NCBI GenBank assembly: GCA_950097015.1
Contig: CATNEN010000008.1
Coordinates: 1,922,001-1,986,000 of the forward strand
DNA from: Macrostomum hystrix
Lineage: Eukaryota > Platyhelminthes > Macrostomidae
Length of the DNA stretch: 64,000 nucleotides
Reading direction: 5' to 3'
The notes beneath the pieces are model-generated. The model made no database searches. It saw nothing but the letters and a program-made list of their open reading frames with translations, and had not been told where the DNA came from. Position numbers and translations under genes: made by a program. This document shows, piece after piece, positions 33,201 to 41,854 of this stretch. Position 1 is the first letter of the stretch, and every line of letters starts with the position of its first letter.

Positions 33201-34130
33201 CATGCCCGCCACCCGGCTCTGAGATTTCTCGCCCTCTGCAGTCCCGTTGGCGAAGCGTTGCCCTCTTTTCCTTCTCTCTCTCTCTCTCTCGCTTTTTTTC
33301 TCTCTCGAATGAGGCGTGAGACATTTTTTCTTTCTTTGTGTGCGCGCGCGCCCCTCACTCACTCCATCTCCCCTCATTCAGATCCCATTCCTTCTAATAT
33401 CCCATAACAACAGCGGCTACTGCAGCAGGCCGGGGATGCTAAGGATTAAAAGGATGCGGGAAGGAATACAAGAAGAGGGGGGGGGCAAATTGTAAATCAG
33501 ATAGGCTCAGCCCCTCCGATCATTCCCTTTGAGAAATCCACCTCGGCTCTCACTGATCCCATGCCATGCAGCGATCCCCACAGCCCTGAGAGCCTAGGCC
33601 ATCCCTGCACTTTAAAGTCTTCAGGCCATGTTCGGTGTTTGAGATTTCTAACCTTTCTAGCCTTCGGCACCTGAGCATCCAACTTTGCTGGCCAGCGAGG
33701 CGTCAAATTTTGAGTGACCCAGATCGATGGACAGGTCTCAGTTTCCACCGTCCAGGCCGCTTAATCAAGGTGGAGAATTATGGATTGTCGATGGTTGAAG
33801 ATTCTCGCAGACACAAGAAAGTAAAAATGGAGGCTGCGCGGAACATGCGACTTGGGAGAATTGGGGAAGCGGCACCCGCACGGCGCGGGAAGGGATCAGG
33901 GAGCGGGGATTACTTCCGTTGGATGGACAGATGAAGTGCCGAGAGTAGGGGAAACAAGCAGTGGGAAATCCCCCCACCCTGCTGATAATATTTGTGCTTC
34001 CCATCAGCTACAGCTCAGATCCTACTCTATTTTATCCCTTCCTGTTCTGCCCCTTGAAGCAATTTTCTGGGCCAGAAGCCTAGGGGTGAGATTCTCTAGG
34101 GGTGAGATCTTTACCTGCAGCTAGTGGCAT
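17021..34130 (-). CDS. Neto: Neto: neuropilin and tolloid-like receptor auxiliary protein (about 752 aa)
   Basis: Proposed join, minus strand: 34130-34115, 32624-32490, 31851-31714, 31626-31336, 29310-29168, 24954-24699, 19669-19520, 18150-17021. All borders are AG/GT and all phases agree. Domain order: signal peptide (about 20-50), CUB1 (about 60-190; [15 protein letters not shown] and [14 protein letters not shown] are the NETO-type core), CUB2 (about 194-325; ECRLELRL start, [16 protein letters not shown]), one LDL receptor class A domain with six Cys and a DGRDE calcium site (about 328-362), TM at about 402-424 ([20 protein letters not shown]), and a 330-residue tail rich in Gly, Pro and poly-Gln. 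Known NETO proteins are type I membrane auxiliary subunits of kainate-type glutamate receptors and cluster receptors at synapses. The architecture is diagnostic; the 16-nt first coding exon is the weakest part. Introns are packed with tandem arrays. Confidence 0.88.
18495..19470. repeat. 30/31-bp minisatellite (Neto intron)
   Basis: About 32 units with core ccagagagattgggatcaaa. Each unit contains the arms atccca...tgggat, able to form a short hairpin; a cagagatcggg variant is interspersed and becomes commoner to the right. It fills most of the intron between the LDLa and TM exons. Confidence 0.95.
19520..19669 (-). CDS. Neto: Neto exon: LDL receptor class A domain
   Basis: Acceptor TTACAG, donor CTG|GTGAGT. 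Encodes [18 protein letters not shown] followed by [19 protein letters not shown]: six cysteines in LDLa spacing. Arrays flank it closely on both sides (18495-19470 and 19685-20100). Confidence 0.92.
19685..20100. repeat. 15-bp minisatellite (Neto intron)
   Basis: gcttcagttacagta units, with gcttc/ggttc alternatives. Starts about 15 bp upstream (transcript sense) of the LDLa acceptor. Minus-strand open frame of [10 protein letters not shown] repeats is an artefact. Confidence 0.95.
20355..22215. repeat. 12-bp minisatellite, about 1.86 kb (Neto intron)
   Basis: About 155 units of ggggagctaaca with aaca, aata and agca variants, so an AGCT site recurs about every 12 bp. Rare markers (gggagcaaatagg) occur near 21005, 21311, 21473 and 21845 and show longer duplicated blocks. 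Confidence 0.96.
22216..24180. other. Neto intron, unique sequence with CAG runs and one SINE
   Basis: Contains short (CAG)n/(CAA)n tracts near 22825-22865, 23025-23045, 23425-23450 and 23535-23555, plus the SINE at 22868. No exon-like segment recognised. Confidence 0.45.
22868..22948 (+). mobile_element. tRNA-derived SINE head (copy 2, best preserved)
   Basis: GGTGGCAGAGCGGTTAACCG (A-box region) is followed about 35 bases later by AGTTCGATTCC, a good Pol III B box. The whole resembles a tRNA of the Ser/Leu type but pairing is imperfect. Related copies lie at 6030-6115 (-) and 39402-39470 (+). Confidence 0.6.
24181..24645. repeat. Degenerate minisatellite of about 29 bp (Neto intron)
   Basis: Units share gagacctgaagccctgaagg with variable spacers (gatacgaggc, gatccagagataa, gatcggatgt). 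Interrupted around 24360-24420. Confidence 0.85.
24699..24954 (-). CDS. Neto: Neto exon: second part of CUB2
   Basis: Acceptor AATTTCAG, donor G|GTAAGT. Encodes [18 protein letters not shown] and LTFYDG, then the end of the CUB fold ([13 protein letters not shown]). Phase 0 in, phase 1 out. Confidence 0.9.
24970..26672. repeat. 26-bp minisatellite, about 1.7 kb (Neto intron)
   Basis: About 65 units with core atctgactcatctgtctgac followed by acaacc, acagcc or acaaac. Starts about 15 bp from the CUB2b acceptor. Longer blocks of units recur in the same variant order (compare the 25040-25350 and 25600-25770 parts). Confidence 0.96.
26673..27374. other. Neto intron, unique sequence
   Basis: No feature except a perfect (CAG)n of about 12 units near 27068-27103. 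Confidence 0.5.
27375..27848. repeat. 46-bp polypyrimidine minisatellite (Neto intron)
   Basis: About ten units containing ctctcctctcccttcccatc and catcatctaccctatcc. Nearly pure pyrimidine on the plus strand. The continuous open frame is an artefact. Confidence 0.93.
27849..28780. other. Neto intron, unique sequence
   Basis: No gene or element recognised. Confidence 0.4.
28781..29153. repeat. (GGAA)n microsatellite, about 370 bp
   Basis: Almost perfect ggaa repeats, imperfect only at both ends (ggaattcgg; gatgg). Lies directly beside the CUB2a donor at 29167. GGAA is the ETS core motif, but no function is claimed. Confidence 0.97.
29168..29310 (-). CDS. Neto: Neto exon: first part of CUB2
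   Basis: Acceptor with a good pyrimidine tract (CTCTGTCTGCACCTTCCAG), donor AAA|GTAAGC. Encodes [18 protein letters not shown] to [14 protein letters not shown], which lines up with the start of NETO CUB2. The (GGAA)n array begins about 15 bp beyond the donor. Confidence 0.85.
29311..30177. other. Neto intron, unique GC-richer sequence
   Basis: Overlapping open frames on both strands at 29719-30140 have no family resemblance. No splice-bounded exon recognised. Confidence 0.4.
30179..30305. repeat. (CTAT)n microsatellite
   Basis: About 31 ctat units with one ctgt substitution. Confidence 0.97.
30306..30794. other. Neto intron, unique sequence
   Basis: Nothing recognised. Confidence 0.4.
30795..31312. 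repeat. 18-bp minisatellite carrying E-box cores (Neto intron)
   Basis: About 28 units of aaccacctgttagacagg; about one in three reads cacgtg in place of cacctg, so every unit has a CANNTG core. It immediately follows the CUB1b exon. Confidence 0.95.
31336..31626 (-). CDS. Neto: Neto exon: second part of CUB1
   Basis: Acceptor CACTGCCGCTAG, donor CAAG|GTGAGC. Encodes [20 protein letters not shown], then [14 protein letters not shown], and ends [13 protein letters not shown]. This is the most NETO-like block of the gene. The 18-bp array lies about 25 bp beyond the donor. Confidence 0.92.
31714..31851 (-). CDS. Neto: Neto exon: first part of CUB1
   Basis: Acceptor CCAATCACAG, donor CGCG|GTGAGT. 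Encodes [18 protein letters not shown] then [19 protein letters not shown], a typical CUB N-terminal half. The 33-bp array begins within about 25 bp of its acceptor. Confidence 0.9.
31862..32428. repeat. 33-bp minisatellite (Neto intron)
   Basis: About 17 units with core actgatggatcaggggtcag; units alternate between ttaatgc and tcgatgc. Open in one plus-strand frame for 190 codons (period 33 = 11 codons), but it sits between two coding exons of the opposite strand and is treated as intronic. Confidence 0.95.
32490..32624 (-). CDS. Neto: Neto exon: signal peptide
   Basis: Acceptor TTTTTCTAG, donor GGCG|GTGAGT. Encodes a strongly hydrophobic stretch ([20 protein letters not shown], then AATG) suited to a signal peptide. 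There is no in-frame Met before the hydrophobic core, so translation must begin in an upstream exon. Confidence 0.7.
32625..34114. other. Proposed first Neto intron
   Basis: Unique sequence with a (CT)n tract at about 33270-33305 and a G run at 33478-33485. Open frames on both strands near 33000-33400 match no family. Confidence 0.35.
34115..34130 (-). CDS. Neto: Candidate Neto first coding exon (MPLAA)
   Basis: ATG CCA CTA GCT GCA G followed by a GTAAAG donor; phase 1 matches the signal-peptide exon. A short overlapping upstream ORF (ATGCCCTGGGCG...) starts 28 bases earlier in another frame, and a CGG-type repeat lies just upstream. Chosen on phase and position only; other first exons are possible. 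Confidence 0.35.
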
Positions 34131-34171
34131 AGTAATCCGAGAAGGCGGTCCGCCCAGGGCATTCCGACTAT

Positions 34172-34203
<32 letters not shown>

Positions 34204-35104
34204 AGCTTCGTTCAACACCGCGCCGCAGAAGAATGCCAGACTGGGCTTAGCCGCATCTGCCAGTGCGCTGAAATCGAACTTTGCTCGATCGATAATGACG
34301 AACAGAAATGACGGCAAAATAAACACGGCAGTTTTCTTTTCTTCCACAATAAAGCAAGCGAATTTGCAGAGCGTCTCCTCTAGGAGCAAAACTAGGACGC
34401 AAAATGATAAGGAGGTTGAGAGACGGGCGAGGGGAGAGACAGGGGAGGAGAAATGGAAAGCGCCAATCAGTGACGCGTGTCCCGATATTTCCCCTACTCC
34501 CAAGAGTGCAACCTCCCCGACACAACCGTATCGCCTTCCTCCTACACTCTTGCAGAACCTCGGCTTCTGGCCCAGCTCTGCGTGAGCTGCCAGCTGGGGG
34601 TGGTGGGAGCCCTTCCTCCTCCGCGTCCACCCCCCCTCTAGTCATTTTCACTCTTCCTCATTTTCGCATTGGACGGCGGAGCTGAGGTTGAGAGGAATCT
34701 TGACACCCCGGCTGCTGCTGCCGCTCTCTCTCTCCCTGTCTCTCAGAATGGCAATACAGCGACAGGCAGTGAAGCCGAGTGAGATATAAACTACTATAGC
34801 CGCTATGGCAGCTGTGGGGATTTACGGCTAAATCATTTCGTCCTTGACGGCCTTCCTTCTGCTTCCTCCTCTTCCCAACGCGCCAACCCCATTTAGCCCT
34901 CCTTTCGGCTCCCCCGTGCAAGTTTGCTGGACCTGGGAGTCTCACCTGGGTTTCTCCCTACCTCAACTCCTGCTAACTGTTCCAGACTCACTTTTCCCAG
35001 CCTATTCTCAAGGCGTCTCAATCGCTAATAAGCTAATCGATAAACTGGTAGAGCATCAATGAGAGGTGAGAGCAGTAATGATTGGAATAAAATGCTTGGC
35101 TCAG
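34131..35104. promoter_or_regulatory. Probable 5' region of Neto
   Basis: Lies upstream of the candidate first exon. It contains a (CCG)n tract at about 34170-34203, CT-rich segments (34720-34745) and GC-richer composition than the surroundings. No TATA box or initiator could be assigned; the promoter call is positional. Confidence 0.25.
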
Positions 35105-35129
35105 AAATAAAGAATGCCAAGCTTGATCA

Positions 35130-36682
35130 GAGCTTCTTTAGGGATGGGATTCTCTAGGGGTGAGATTCTCTAGGGGTGAGATTCTCTAGGGATGGGATTC
35201 TCTAAGGGTGAGATTCTCTAGGGGTGAGATTCTCTAGGGGTGAGATTCTTTAGGGATGGGATTCTCTAGGGGTGAGATTCTTTAGGGATGGGATTCTCTA
35301 GGGGTGAGATTCTTTAGGGATGGGATTCTTTAGGGATGGGATTCTCTAGGGGTGAGATTCTCTAGGGGTGAGATTCTAAAGGGACCGGATTCTTTAGGGA
35401 TGAGATTCTCTAATAGTGAGATTCTTTAGGGATGGGATTCTCTAGGGGTGAGATTCTTTAGGGATGGGATTCTCTAGGGGTGAGATTCTTTAGGGATGGG
35501 ATTCTCTAGGGGTGAGATTCTTTAGGGATGGGATTCTTTAGGGATGGGATTCTCTAGGGGTGAGATTCTCTAGGGGTGAGATTCTCTAGGGATGGGATTC
35601 TCTAAGGGTGAGATTCTTTAGGGATGGGATTCTTTAGGGATGGGATTCTCTAGGGGTGAGATTCTCTAGGGGTGAGATTCTTTAGGGATGGGATTCTTTA
35701 GGGATGGGATTCTCTAGGGATGTGATTCTTTAGGGATGGGATTTTCTAGGGGTGAGATTCTTTAGGGATGAGATTCTTTAGGGATGGGATTCTCTAGGGG
35801 TGAGATTCTTTAGGGATGGGATTCTCTAGGGGTGAGATTCTTTACGGATGGGATTCTTTAGGGATGGGATTCTCTAGGGGTGAGATTCTCTAGGGGTGAG
35901 ATTCTTTAGGGATGGGATTCTTTAGGGACGGGATTCTCTAGGGGTGTGATTCTTTAGGGATGGGATTTTCTAGGGGTGAGATTCTTTAGGGATGGGATTC
36001 TCTAGGGGTGAGATTCTTTAGGGATGGGATTCTTTAGGGATGGGATTCTCTAGGGGTGTGATTCTTTAGGGATGGGATTCTCTAGGGGTGAGATTCTTTA
36101 GGGATGGGATTCTTTAGGGATGGGATTCTCTAGGGGTGAGATTCTCTAGGGGTGAGATTCTCTAGGGGTGAGATTCTTTAGGGATGGGATTCTTTAGGGA
36201 CGGGATTCTCTAGGGGTGTGATTCTTTAGGGATGGGATTTTCTAGGGGTGAGATTCTTTAGGGACGGGATTCTCTAGGGGTGAGATTCTTTAGGGATGGG
36301 ATTCTCTAGGGGTGAGATTCTTTAGGGACGGGATTCTCTAGGGGTGAGATTCTCTAGGGATGGGATTCTTTAGGGATGAGATTCTCTAATAGTGAGATTC
36401 TTTAGGGATGGGATTCTCTAGGGGTGAGATTCTTTAGGGATGGGATTCTCTAGGGGTGAGATTCTTTAGGGATGGGATTCTCTAGGGATGGGATTCTCTA
36501 GGGGTGAGATTCTCTAGGGGTGAGATTCTCTAGGGATGGGATTCTCTAAGGGTGAGATTCTCTAGGGATGGGATTCTCTAGGGGTGAGATTCTTTAGGGA
36601 CGGGATTCTCTAGGGGTGAGATTCTTTAGGGATGGGATTCTCTAGGGGTGAGATTCTTTAGGGATGGGATTCTCTAGGGTGA
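35130..36682. repeat. 16-bp minisatellite, about 1.55 kb
   Basis: About 97 units of two main types, ctaggggtgagattct and ttagggatgggattct, often alternating. Two isolated units of the first type lie 1 kb away at 34081-34108, next to the candidate Neto exon 1 donor. Confidence 0.97.
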
Positions 36683-36839
36683 GTTTGTTTCTGGAAGAGA
36701 TTACCGCTGTGGAATGGGCGATGTTGCTGTTTTGATCTAACAGAGAGCGTGCAGACCATCTATGCACGCAGCAGATAAACTTTTGTTAAGTAAAAATGGC
36801 AGCCAACAGCAAAATTCTTGGCTGTCACACTTATCGTAA

Positions 36840-37108
36840 ACAGTGCCAGGATCAGAGGGATGAAACAGTGCCAGGATCAGAGGGATAGAACAGTGCCAGG
36901 ATCAGAGGGATGAAACAGTGCCAGGATCAGAGGGATGAAACAGTGCTAGGATCAGAGGGATAGAACAGTGCCAGGATCAGAGGGATAGAACAGTGCCAGG
37001 ATCAGAGGGATAGAACAGTGCCAGGATCAGAGGGATAGAACAGTGCCAGGATCAGAGGGATAGAACAGTGCCAGGATCAGAGGGATAGAACAGTGCCAGG
37101 ATCAGAGA
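36840..37108. repeat. 25-bp minisatellite
   Basis: About 11 units with core cagtgccaggatcagaggga; tagaa/tgaaa is the main variant. Confidence 0.96.
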
Positions 37109-37548
37109 TCAGGATCTCCAAGAATGTTCTATGCCGTGTGGCATTGAAGGGCCGGATGTTCTGCTGGCTCGCGAGTTTCGAATATTGATCAGTTGGGATT
37201 TTTTGCACCTGCCTCATTGGCAAAGACAAGCATAGTACAGACAAATATGAAGAAGGGTTCAGTTCTCATTAGGGGTCTGTTTCCATGCAGGATGTGAACT
37301 GTACAGCTGCTACATCAATTCCCCAAGACATCCATGCAGATGCCTATTTTATCTCAAGGTCAGGCCCAGTTGTAAGCACACTTGTCCTAATTTTATTCTA
37401 CTTTAAGCAAATTTTTGATTCGGTGAAGCCGCACATGACATGGACTTATAAAATTTGAAAATAAAAGTAGAAGTAGAAAATAAAAATAGAATTAAATTAA
37501 ATTAAATAGAAAGGCTAAAAAACAGCAGAGAAGGCAAATTAGAGCGTG
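37109..37548. other. Unique spacer
   Basis: AT-rich right half. Nothing recognised. Confidence 0.4.
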
Positions 37549-37800
37549 AGAGAGAAATTGAGAAAATGGGGGAGAGAGAGAAGGTGAGAGAATGGGGGAG
37601 AGAGAGAAGGTGAGAGAATGGGGGAGAGAGAGAAGGTGAGAGAATGGGGGAGAGAGAGAAGGTGAGAGAATGGGGGAGAGAGAAGGTGAGAGAATGGGCG
37701 AGAGAGAAGGTGAGAGAATGGCGGAGAGAGAAGGTGAGAGCATGGGAGTTGAGAGAGAGGGAGAGAGGGAGAGAGAGAGCGGGAGAGAGGAGAGAGGACA
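37549..37800. repeat. 26/24-bp purine-rich minisatellite, left block
   Basis: Units of the form ggggagagagagaaggtgag, ending in irregular gagagaggga. Same family as the block at 38195-38930. Confidence 0.93.
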
Positions 37801-37832
37801 CTGCCCATTGAATTTCAAAAATCTAATGTTGG
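37752..37832. repeat. 80-bp segment duplicated at 38108-38187 (left copy)
   Basis: Purine-rich start, then cactgcccattgaatttcaa and aaatctaatgttgg; the same order recurs about 355 bp to the right. The hammerhead element lies between the copies. Confidence 0.85.
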
Positions 37833-38008
37833 AATCGATTCCGATATGTATCGAAAAAATTGAAATCAGGATTCGAACCAAGGCAACTCCAGACGCGTTT
37901 CGCTCTTATTGGAGCTCATCAGTAGAGTCTAGCCTAGCGCTCTAGCCATTGGCTATAGGCGCTTGTTCAAATCCAGCTTTCAATCTCAACATATCGTAAT
38001 CGATTCGG
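37831..38008 (-). mobile_element. Small inverted-repeat-bounded element with hammerhead ribozyme and tRNA-like boxes
   Basis: The left end gaatcgattccgatatgt (37832-37849) and the right end acatatcgtaatcgattc (37989-38006) are inverted repeats with one mismatch. Minus strand between them: an A-box-like TGGCTAGAGCG, a hammerhead core, then a B box TGGTTCGAATCC. In schistosomes, Sm-alpha SINE-like repeats combine Pol III boxes with a hammerhead; this copy resembles them in arrangement. Inverted termini are not a feature I associate with that family. Confidence 0.6.
37884..37931 (-). ncRNA. Type I hammerhead ribozyme
   Basis: Minus strand: stem I 5' strand GACTCTA (37929-37923), core CTGATGA (37922-37916), stem II GCTC/GAGC with loop CAATAA, core GAAA (37901-37898), a minimal stem III ACGCGT, and the GTC cleavage triplet ending at 37892. 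Stem I 3' strand TGGAGTT (37891-37885) pairs with the 5' strand in seven positions including two G-U. All catalytic-core positions match the consensus, and the short stem III with GAAACGCGTC is like the schistosome type. Self-cleavage activity is inferred. Confidence 0.85.
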
Positions 38009-38107
38009 CAGCGCCCCGCAACTCAATCCATCCTCACTCAACTCCGTGGCACTGACTCGGTCGTACGAGACGCCGGTGCTGGCCTGAGAAAGAGGAAGAG
38101 AGGGAGG

Positions 38108-38187
38108 GAGAGAGAGGGAGAGAGGGAGAGAGAGCGGGAGAGAGGAGAGAGGACACTGCCCATTGAATTTCAAAAATCTAATGTTGG
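38108..38187. repeat. 80-bp segment duplicated at 37752-37832 (right copy)
   Basis: Same sequence as the left copy up to ctaatgttgg, then it runs straight into the right purine array. Confidence 0.85.
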
Positions 38188-38194
38188 TGGGATA

Positions 38195-38930
38195 AGAAGG
38201 TGAAAGATTGGGGGAGAGAGAAGGTGAGAGAATGGAAGAGAGAAGGTGAGAGAATGGGGGAGAGAGAAGGTGAGAGAATGGGGGAGAGAGAAGGTGAGAG
38301 AATGGGGGAGAGAGAAGGTGAGAGAATGGGGGAGAGAGAGGTGAGAGAATGGGGGAGAGAGAAGGTGAGAGAATGGGGGAGAGAGAAGGTGAGAGAATGG
38401 GGGAGAGAGAGGTGAGAGAATGGGGGAGAGAGAAGGTGAGAGAATGGGGGAGAGAGAAGGTGAGAGAATGGGGGAGAGAGAAGGTGAGAGAATGGGGGAG
38501 AGAGAAGGTGAGAGAATGGGGGGAGAGAGAAGGTGAGAGAATGGGGGAGAGAGAAGGTGAGAGAATGGGGGAGAGAGAAGGTGAGAGAATGGGGGAGAGA
38601 GAAGGTGAGAGAATGGGGGAGAGAGAATGTGAGAGAATGGGGGAGAGAGAATGTGAGAGAATGGGGGAGAGAGAAGGTGAGAGAATGGGGGAGAGAGAAG
38701 GTGAGAGAATGGGGGAGAGAGAAGGTGAGAGAATGGGGGAGAGAGAATGTGAGAGAATGGGGGAGAGAGAATGTGAGAGAATGGGGGAGAGAGAAGGTGA
38801 GAGAATGGGGGAGAGAGAAGGTGAGAGAATGGGGAGAGAGAAGGTGAGAGAATGGGGGAGAGAGAAGGTGAGAGAATGGGGGAGAGAGAAGGTGAGAGAA
38901 TGGGGGAGAGAGAAGGTGAGAGAATGGCAG
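38195..38930. repeat. 24-bp purine-rich minisatellite, right block
   Basis: About 30 units containing gagaatgggggagagagaag; occasional aatgtg variant and single-base length changes. Long open frames on both strands (MGEREGER-type) are artefacts. Confidence 0.95.
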
Positions 38931-41036
38931 TTTATAAAACAGGCTGCACTATGTGTGAGTGCGGATGCATTTACAAGCCGCCAAGGTTCGTGGCTCATCA
39001 TCAGCATCATCCTAGCGAGGTTTGCACTCTCAAAAAAATTCACTTTGGGCCTGAAATTTTTCCGGTCCTTCGGAGGCAGCCGAAATTCAATTATTTGGTC
39101 GGGACTGGTCGGGGGGCTTCAAGAGACTTCTAACAGGAGAAGTTCAGACAAGTCTGCAGGGTGAAGATGAAAGAGGAGATGGGAGGAATTCACACTGCGC
39201 AGCCCTGCTTAGACGCAGTGGGCTGAGCAAAGTACAAAATGTCACGGCTGGTTTGAAGTGTCGGAAAGCGCTATATTAACCTTACTTATTGAATTTCTTC
39301 TATGGACATTTCACTGTCTTCGAGTCGAAGAATAATGTGAGCTTGAGAGAAACTCTTTGGTAGCGACAGACCTACTTAAGTTTGTTAAGCACTACTAGCA
39401 AGTAGGGGGGTGAGTGGCAGAGCGGTCATCGCGTTTGCCTTTCGCACCAAGATCCCTGAATTGAAGGCAGGGGGTCATTCATTTATTTTGTCACTGTCTC
39501 ATTTTAATGTACATCAAATCTTCCATTTAGCTCGCACGCGTACTTAACTTTCTCACCCCTAACCTGTTTGACGTGCAGTGGCATCGTCCACCCCCTCTGC
39601 TTGAGCCTGCTGCTTGTGAAATCTATAATAAATGAGGACAGAAGGCCACTCACGAGGTGTGGGTGTTTTTTGTCGGTTTGTTCTAGCTAACCATCGATCG
39701 ACTCGTTGTTTATAGTACAATCCCTGAGCTCGATTCTGCGGCGAGGCCACATTCCTTTGGGGTGCAGCCGCGGAGAGAAGGCTTGGGGGCTTGTGCAATT
39801 TACGCCCTTCAGGGCCAACCTCAAAGGCACAGTCATAGTGTACAGTGCCTGACGATGAGAAAGTCAGGGCAGATGTACACACCTGTGTGAGCGTATGCTC
39901 AGGAGTCAGTGAAATGGCTCCACTGTCACCAAATGATTTCTATTATTGCTAATACGAATTAATATTTTTTATTACTACTAACCAGTAGCGATTGTTGCAA
40001 TTTTTGTTCAGTGATATCAAGAACGTCAAGTTAACTATTTTATCAACTCTTTTTATTGATCGAATAGATGAAATTGATCAAGGAAGGCGATTCAGGTCCG
40101 GCTAGAACATTCGAGTAGTTGATTATCCAAAGAAAGTTTTTGTTCGATTTTCCTACCTTAGTACATGACAGTCACAGAGTTAAAAAATGAAGTACGATAT
40201 AAAATTCATAACTTTACTGCAAATGACAAATTTACAGACGCAGTGTCTAGCTCCTGATAAAGTAGGCAAGTCATTGGGATAAATTTACGACTTTTGTCTT
40301 CTTACTACTAAAATAAAGTTAAGCTGCATTAGGAGCACATAGGTAGTGCAGTACTTCAGCCCATGCACCGCGGGGGCTGTCCATCCTCAATTTGGCTATC
40401 TACGGTACTCCCCTACCAGTTCCGCACCCTGGGCAGCAGTATTGATCTCGAGACTGCTGGGGGGCAATTAACTTTGAACGTTCGCGCGCTGTGCGTGTGG
40501 GGGTTAAGGCTGCATCAGCGAATGCAGTGCCGCATATCGGCCAGTGGAGATAAAGAGGACCTGGGAAAATAGGGATCTTCCCTCTGCCGCCCCTTCACTC
40601 TCCGCGCATTGGGAAACTTATTTTTCGGTTTGATTATGACATTTTTCTGTGCAACTGTGCCTGACGTACTAGCAAAGTCTGTCTGTTTGTCAAAAGCAGT
40701 TTTCTAAAATTTTGTATAAATAAAGTTGGTCCCTGCTTATTCAAGAGTTTGGCAGCGATTTTTTATAGCAGCACCAAAGCCAGCCATCGCGACAGAGTGG
40801 ACGATAGAAGTGAGCATTCGAAATCGTATTTATTTGTCTGTTCACTAGCTTTGTTTGCTTTAGCAGGTGATGTTTCTGTGCGTGAAGTTTGTCCATGCTG
40901 AGCCGACTCCTGTAGGCCGATTCGACTGCAACTCCGGGTTGGGTTGAACAGATAAGAATCTTGCTGCTGACCTTTTATTTTGTATTACAGTCAGGCCGGA
41001 TATTAGTTCGTGCTATCTAAAGATTAAATTCTCAGT
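38931..41036. other. Spacer with one SINE fragment
   Basis: Unique sequence; AT-rich from 39940 to 40340. Apart from the SINE at 39402, no gene or element was recognised. The open frames at 39559-39882 (-) and 40363-40572 (+) have no family resemblance. Confidence 0.4.
39402..39470 (+). mobile_element. tRNA-derived SINE head (copy 3)
   Basis: GTGGCAGAGCGGTCATCGCG is followed by TTTGCCTTTCGCACCAAGATCCC, closely like copy 2 at 22868; the B box has decayed (GAATTGAAGGC). Confidence 0.55.
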
Positions 41037-41768
41037 TTATGCTAACAGGTTATCAACTATCTAACAGGTTATTCACCTGTCTAACAGGTTATCAACTATC
41101 TAACAGGTTATTCACCTGTCTAACAGGTTATCAACTATCTAACAGGTTATTCACCTGTCTAACAGGTTATCAACTATCTAACAGGTTATTCACCTGTCTA
41201 ACAGGTTATCAACTATCTAACAGGTTATTCACCTGTCTAACAGGTTATCAACTATCTAACAGGTTATTCACCTGTCTAACAGGTTATCAACTATCTAACA
41301 GGTTATTCACCTGTCTAACAAGTTATTCACCTGTCTAACAGGTTATTCACCTGTCTAACAAGTTATTCACCTGTCTAGCAAGTTATTCACCTGTCTAACA
41401 GGTTATTCACCTGTCTAACAGGTTATCAACTATCTAACAGGTTATTCACCTGTCTAACAGGTTATTCACCTGTCTAACAAGTTATTCACCTGTCTAGCAA
41501 GTTATTCACCTGTCTAACAGGTTATTCACCTGTCTAACAAGTTATTCACCTGTCTAGCAAGTTATTCACCTGTCTAGCAAGTTATTCACCTGTCTAACAG
41601 GTTATTCACCTGTCTAACAAGTTATTCACCTGTCTAGCAAGTTATTCACCTGTCTAGCAAGTTATTCACCTGTCTAACAGGTTATTCACCTGTCTAACAG
41701 GTTATTCACCTGTCTAAAAGGTTTCCACCGTTATTCACCTGTCTATCAGGTTATTCATTAGTCTAACA
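41037..41768. repeat. 20-bp minisatellite with 40-bp higher-order unit at its left end
   Basis: Units of ctaacaggttattcacctgt. In the left 270 bp they alternate strictly with ctaacaggttatcaactat, giving a 39/40-bp unit; to the right the second form is lost and caagtt variants appear. Confidence 0.96.
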
Positions 41769-41854
41769 GACTAATGAGTCTGTGTAGTGTAGCATATTAT
41801 TTGCCCGTAAAATCAATGATCTACCGTTCTAGCAAGTTAACATCCGCCTTTCAG

